From Rhizobiaceae bacterium (GTDB lineage Bacteria > Pseudomonadota > Alphaproteobacteria > Rhizobiales > Rhizobiaceae): a DNA stretch of 5,557 nucleotides. The notes under the pieces were generated by a model. The model saw only the letters and a program-made list of their open reading frames with translations, did not search any database and was not told the origin of the DNA. Both the position numbers and the translations under genes were made by a program. Location: NCBI GenBank assembly GCA_004299545.1, contig SCRB01000063.1, forward strand, positions 1 through 5,557, written 5' to 3'. How positions within the stretch are numbered: the stretch's first letter is position 1; the number at the start of each line of letters is the position of its first letter. Below are positions 4,863 to 5,557 of this stretch, one piece after another.

Positions 4863-5557
4863 TCAAAGCGCCTTTTGAAGTTCCGGCAGGATGACGAAGA
4901 GGTCGCCGACGATGCCGTAATCGGCGACCTGGAAGATCGGTGCTTCCTCGTCCTTGTTGATGGCGACGATGACCTTTGAGTCCTTCATGCCGGCAAGGTG
5001 CTGGATGGCGCCGGATATGCCGCAGGCTATGTAGAGGTCGGGTGCCACGACCTTTCCGGTCTGACCGACCTGCCAGTCGTTCGGCGCATAGCCGGCGTCG
5101 ACGGCGGCACGGGAAGCACCGACCGCCGCGCCGAGCTTGTCGGCGACCGGCAGGATGACTTCCTGGAACTTCTCCGCGGAGCCGAGCGCGCGGCCGCCCG
5201 AGATGATGATCTTCGCCGAGGTCAGTTCCGGACGATCGCTCCCCGACAGCCGGTTCTCGACAAAGGTCGAAAGGCCGGGATCGGCGGCGGCATTGACCGT
5301 CTCGACCGCAGCCGAGCCGCCTTCGGGGGCGGACTGGAAGGAAGCGGTCCTGACGGTGACGACCTTCTTCGGATCGGTCGCCTGCACCGTCTGGATGGCG
5401 TTGCCGGCATAGATCGGCCGCTTGAACGTGTCGGGCGACACGACCTCGATGATCTCCGACACCTGCATGACGTCGAGCAGCGCCGCGATCCGCGGTATGA
5501 CGTTCTTCGCCATGGTCGTGGCCGGCGCAATGATGGTGTCGTAATTGCCCGCCAGCG
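4863..5557 (-). CDS. etfA: Electron transfer flavoprotein alpha subunit (C-terminal 230 residues; cut by window edge)
   Basis: EtfA pairs with EtfB to form the FAD/AMP-containing flavoprotein. It takes electrons from acyl-CoA and other dehydrogenases and passes them to ETF:ubiquinone oxidoreductase at the inner membrane. The family is about 310 residues, so about 80 N-terminal residues lie past the right edge. Visible from the edge is [19 protein letters not shown], the usual end of domain I (Met 5513 is internal, not a start). Next comes [18 protein letters not shown]. The FAD-binding C-terminal domain has SGGRALGS at visible residues 119-126, [11 protein letters not shown] at 145-155, QVGQTGK at 162-168, the family signature [19 protein letters not shown] at 172-190, and [10 protein letters not shown] at 199-208. 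It ends [10 protein letters not shown]. etfB is expected just upstream, outside the window. A hairpin follows the stop. With hbdA next to it, it points to acyl-CoA oxidation. Confidence 0.97.
   Translation of the reverse strand, partial: LAGNYDTIIAPATTMAKNVIPRIAALLDVMQVSEIIEVVSPDTFKRPIYAGNAIQTVQATDPKKVVTVRTASFQSAPEGGSAAVETVNAAADPGLSTFVENRLSGSDRPELTSAKIIISGGRALGSAEKFQEVILPVADKLGAAVGASRAAVDAGYAPNDWQVGQTGKVVAPDLYIACGISGAIQHLAGMKDSKVIVAINKDEEAPIFQVADYGIVGDLFVILPELQKAL

Overview
The window is a GC-rich, gene-dense piece of a bacterial chromosome. The protein sequences and the gene order look alphaproteobacterial, most likely Rhizobiaceae (Sinorhizobium/Ensifer, Rhizobium, Agrobacterium or Shinella type). 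This assignment comes from recognising the sequences by eye, not from a search. I see no mobile element, CRISPR array, phage gene, tRNA or rRNA. The genes are core metabolism, and the more interesting content is in the short regulatory gaps.

Left part (1-2432, minus strand): an arginine/lysine block read right to left. It holds argH (argininosuccinate lyase), a roughly 70-residue LptM/LppL-type lipoprotein, and lysA (diaminopimelate decarboxylase, GTG start, cut by the left edge). Gaps of about 20-36 bases make a single argH-lipoprotein-lysA transcript likely. Only 31 bases separate argH from the divergent tlpA.

Middle (2464-3797, plus strand): tlpA encodes a membrane-anchored thioredoxin-like reductase with the four-cysteine pattern of Bradyrhizobium TlpA. 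After a 194-base gap comes a small FMN-binding split-barrel (pyridoxamine-phosphate-oxidase-like, general stress protein 26 type) gene. The gap contains GGAAC-N16-CGTT, which matches the promoter recognised by the alphaproteobacterial general stress sigma factor EcfG/RpoE2. It also contains two inverted repeats, one on the promoter's -35 box and one in the predicted leader RNA.

Right part (3823-5557, minus strand): hbdA (3-hydroxybutyryl-CoA dehydrogenase) lies downstream of etfA (electron transfer flavoprotein alpha subunit, cut by the right edge). Both serve acyl-CoA and hydroxybutyrate metabolism. The 161-base gap holds a probable intrinsic terminator for etfA. It runs directly into two tandem TTGCA-N-TGCAA sites 22 bp apart that overlap a possible hbdA promoter. 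These sites resemble operators of PhaR/AniA, the regulator of polyhydroxybutyrate metabolism.

I found no convincing new multigene system. The two strongest leads are the stress promoter in front of the split-barrel gene and the paired operators in front of hbdA.
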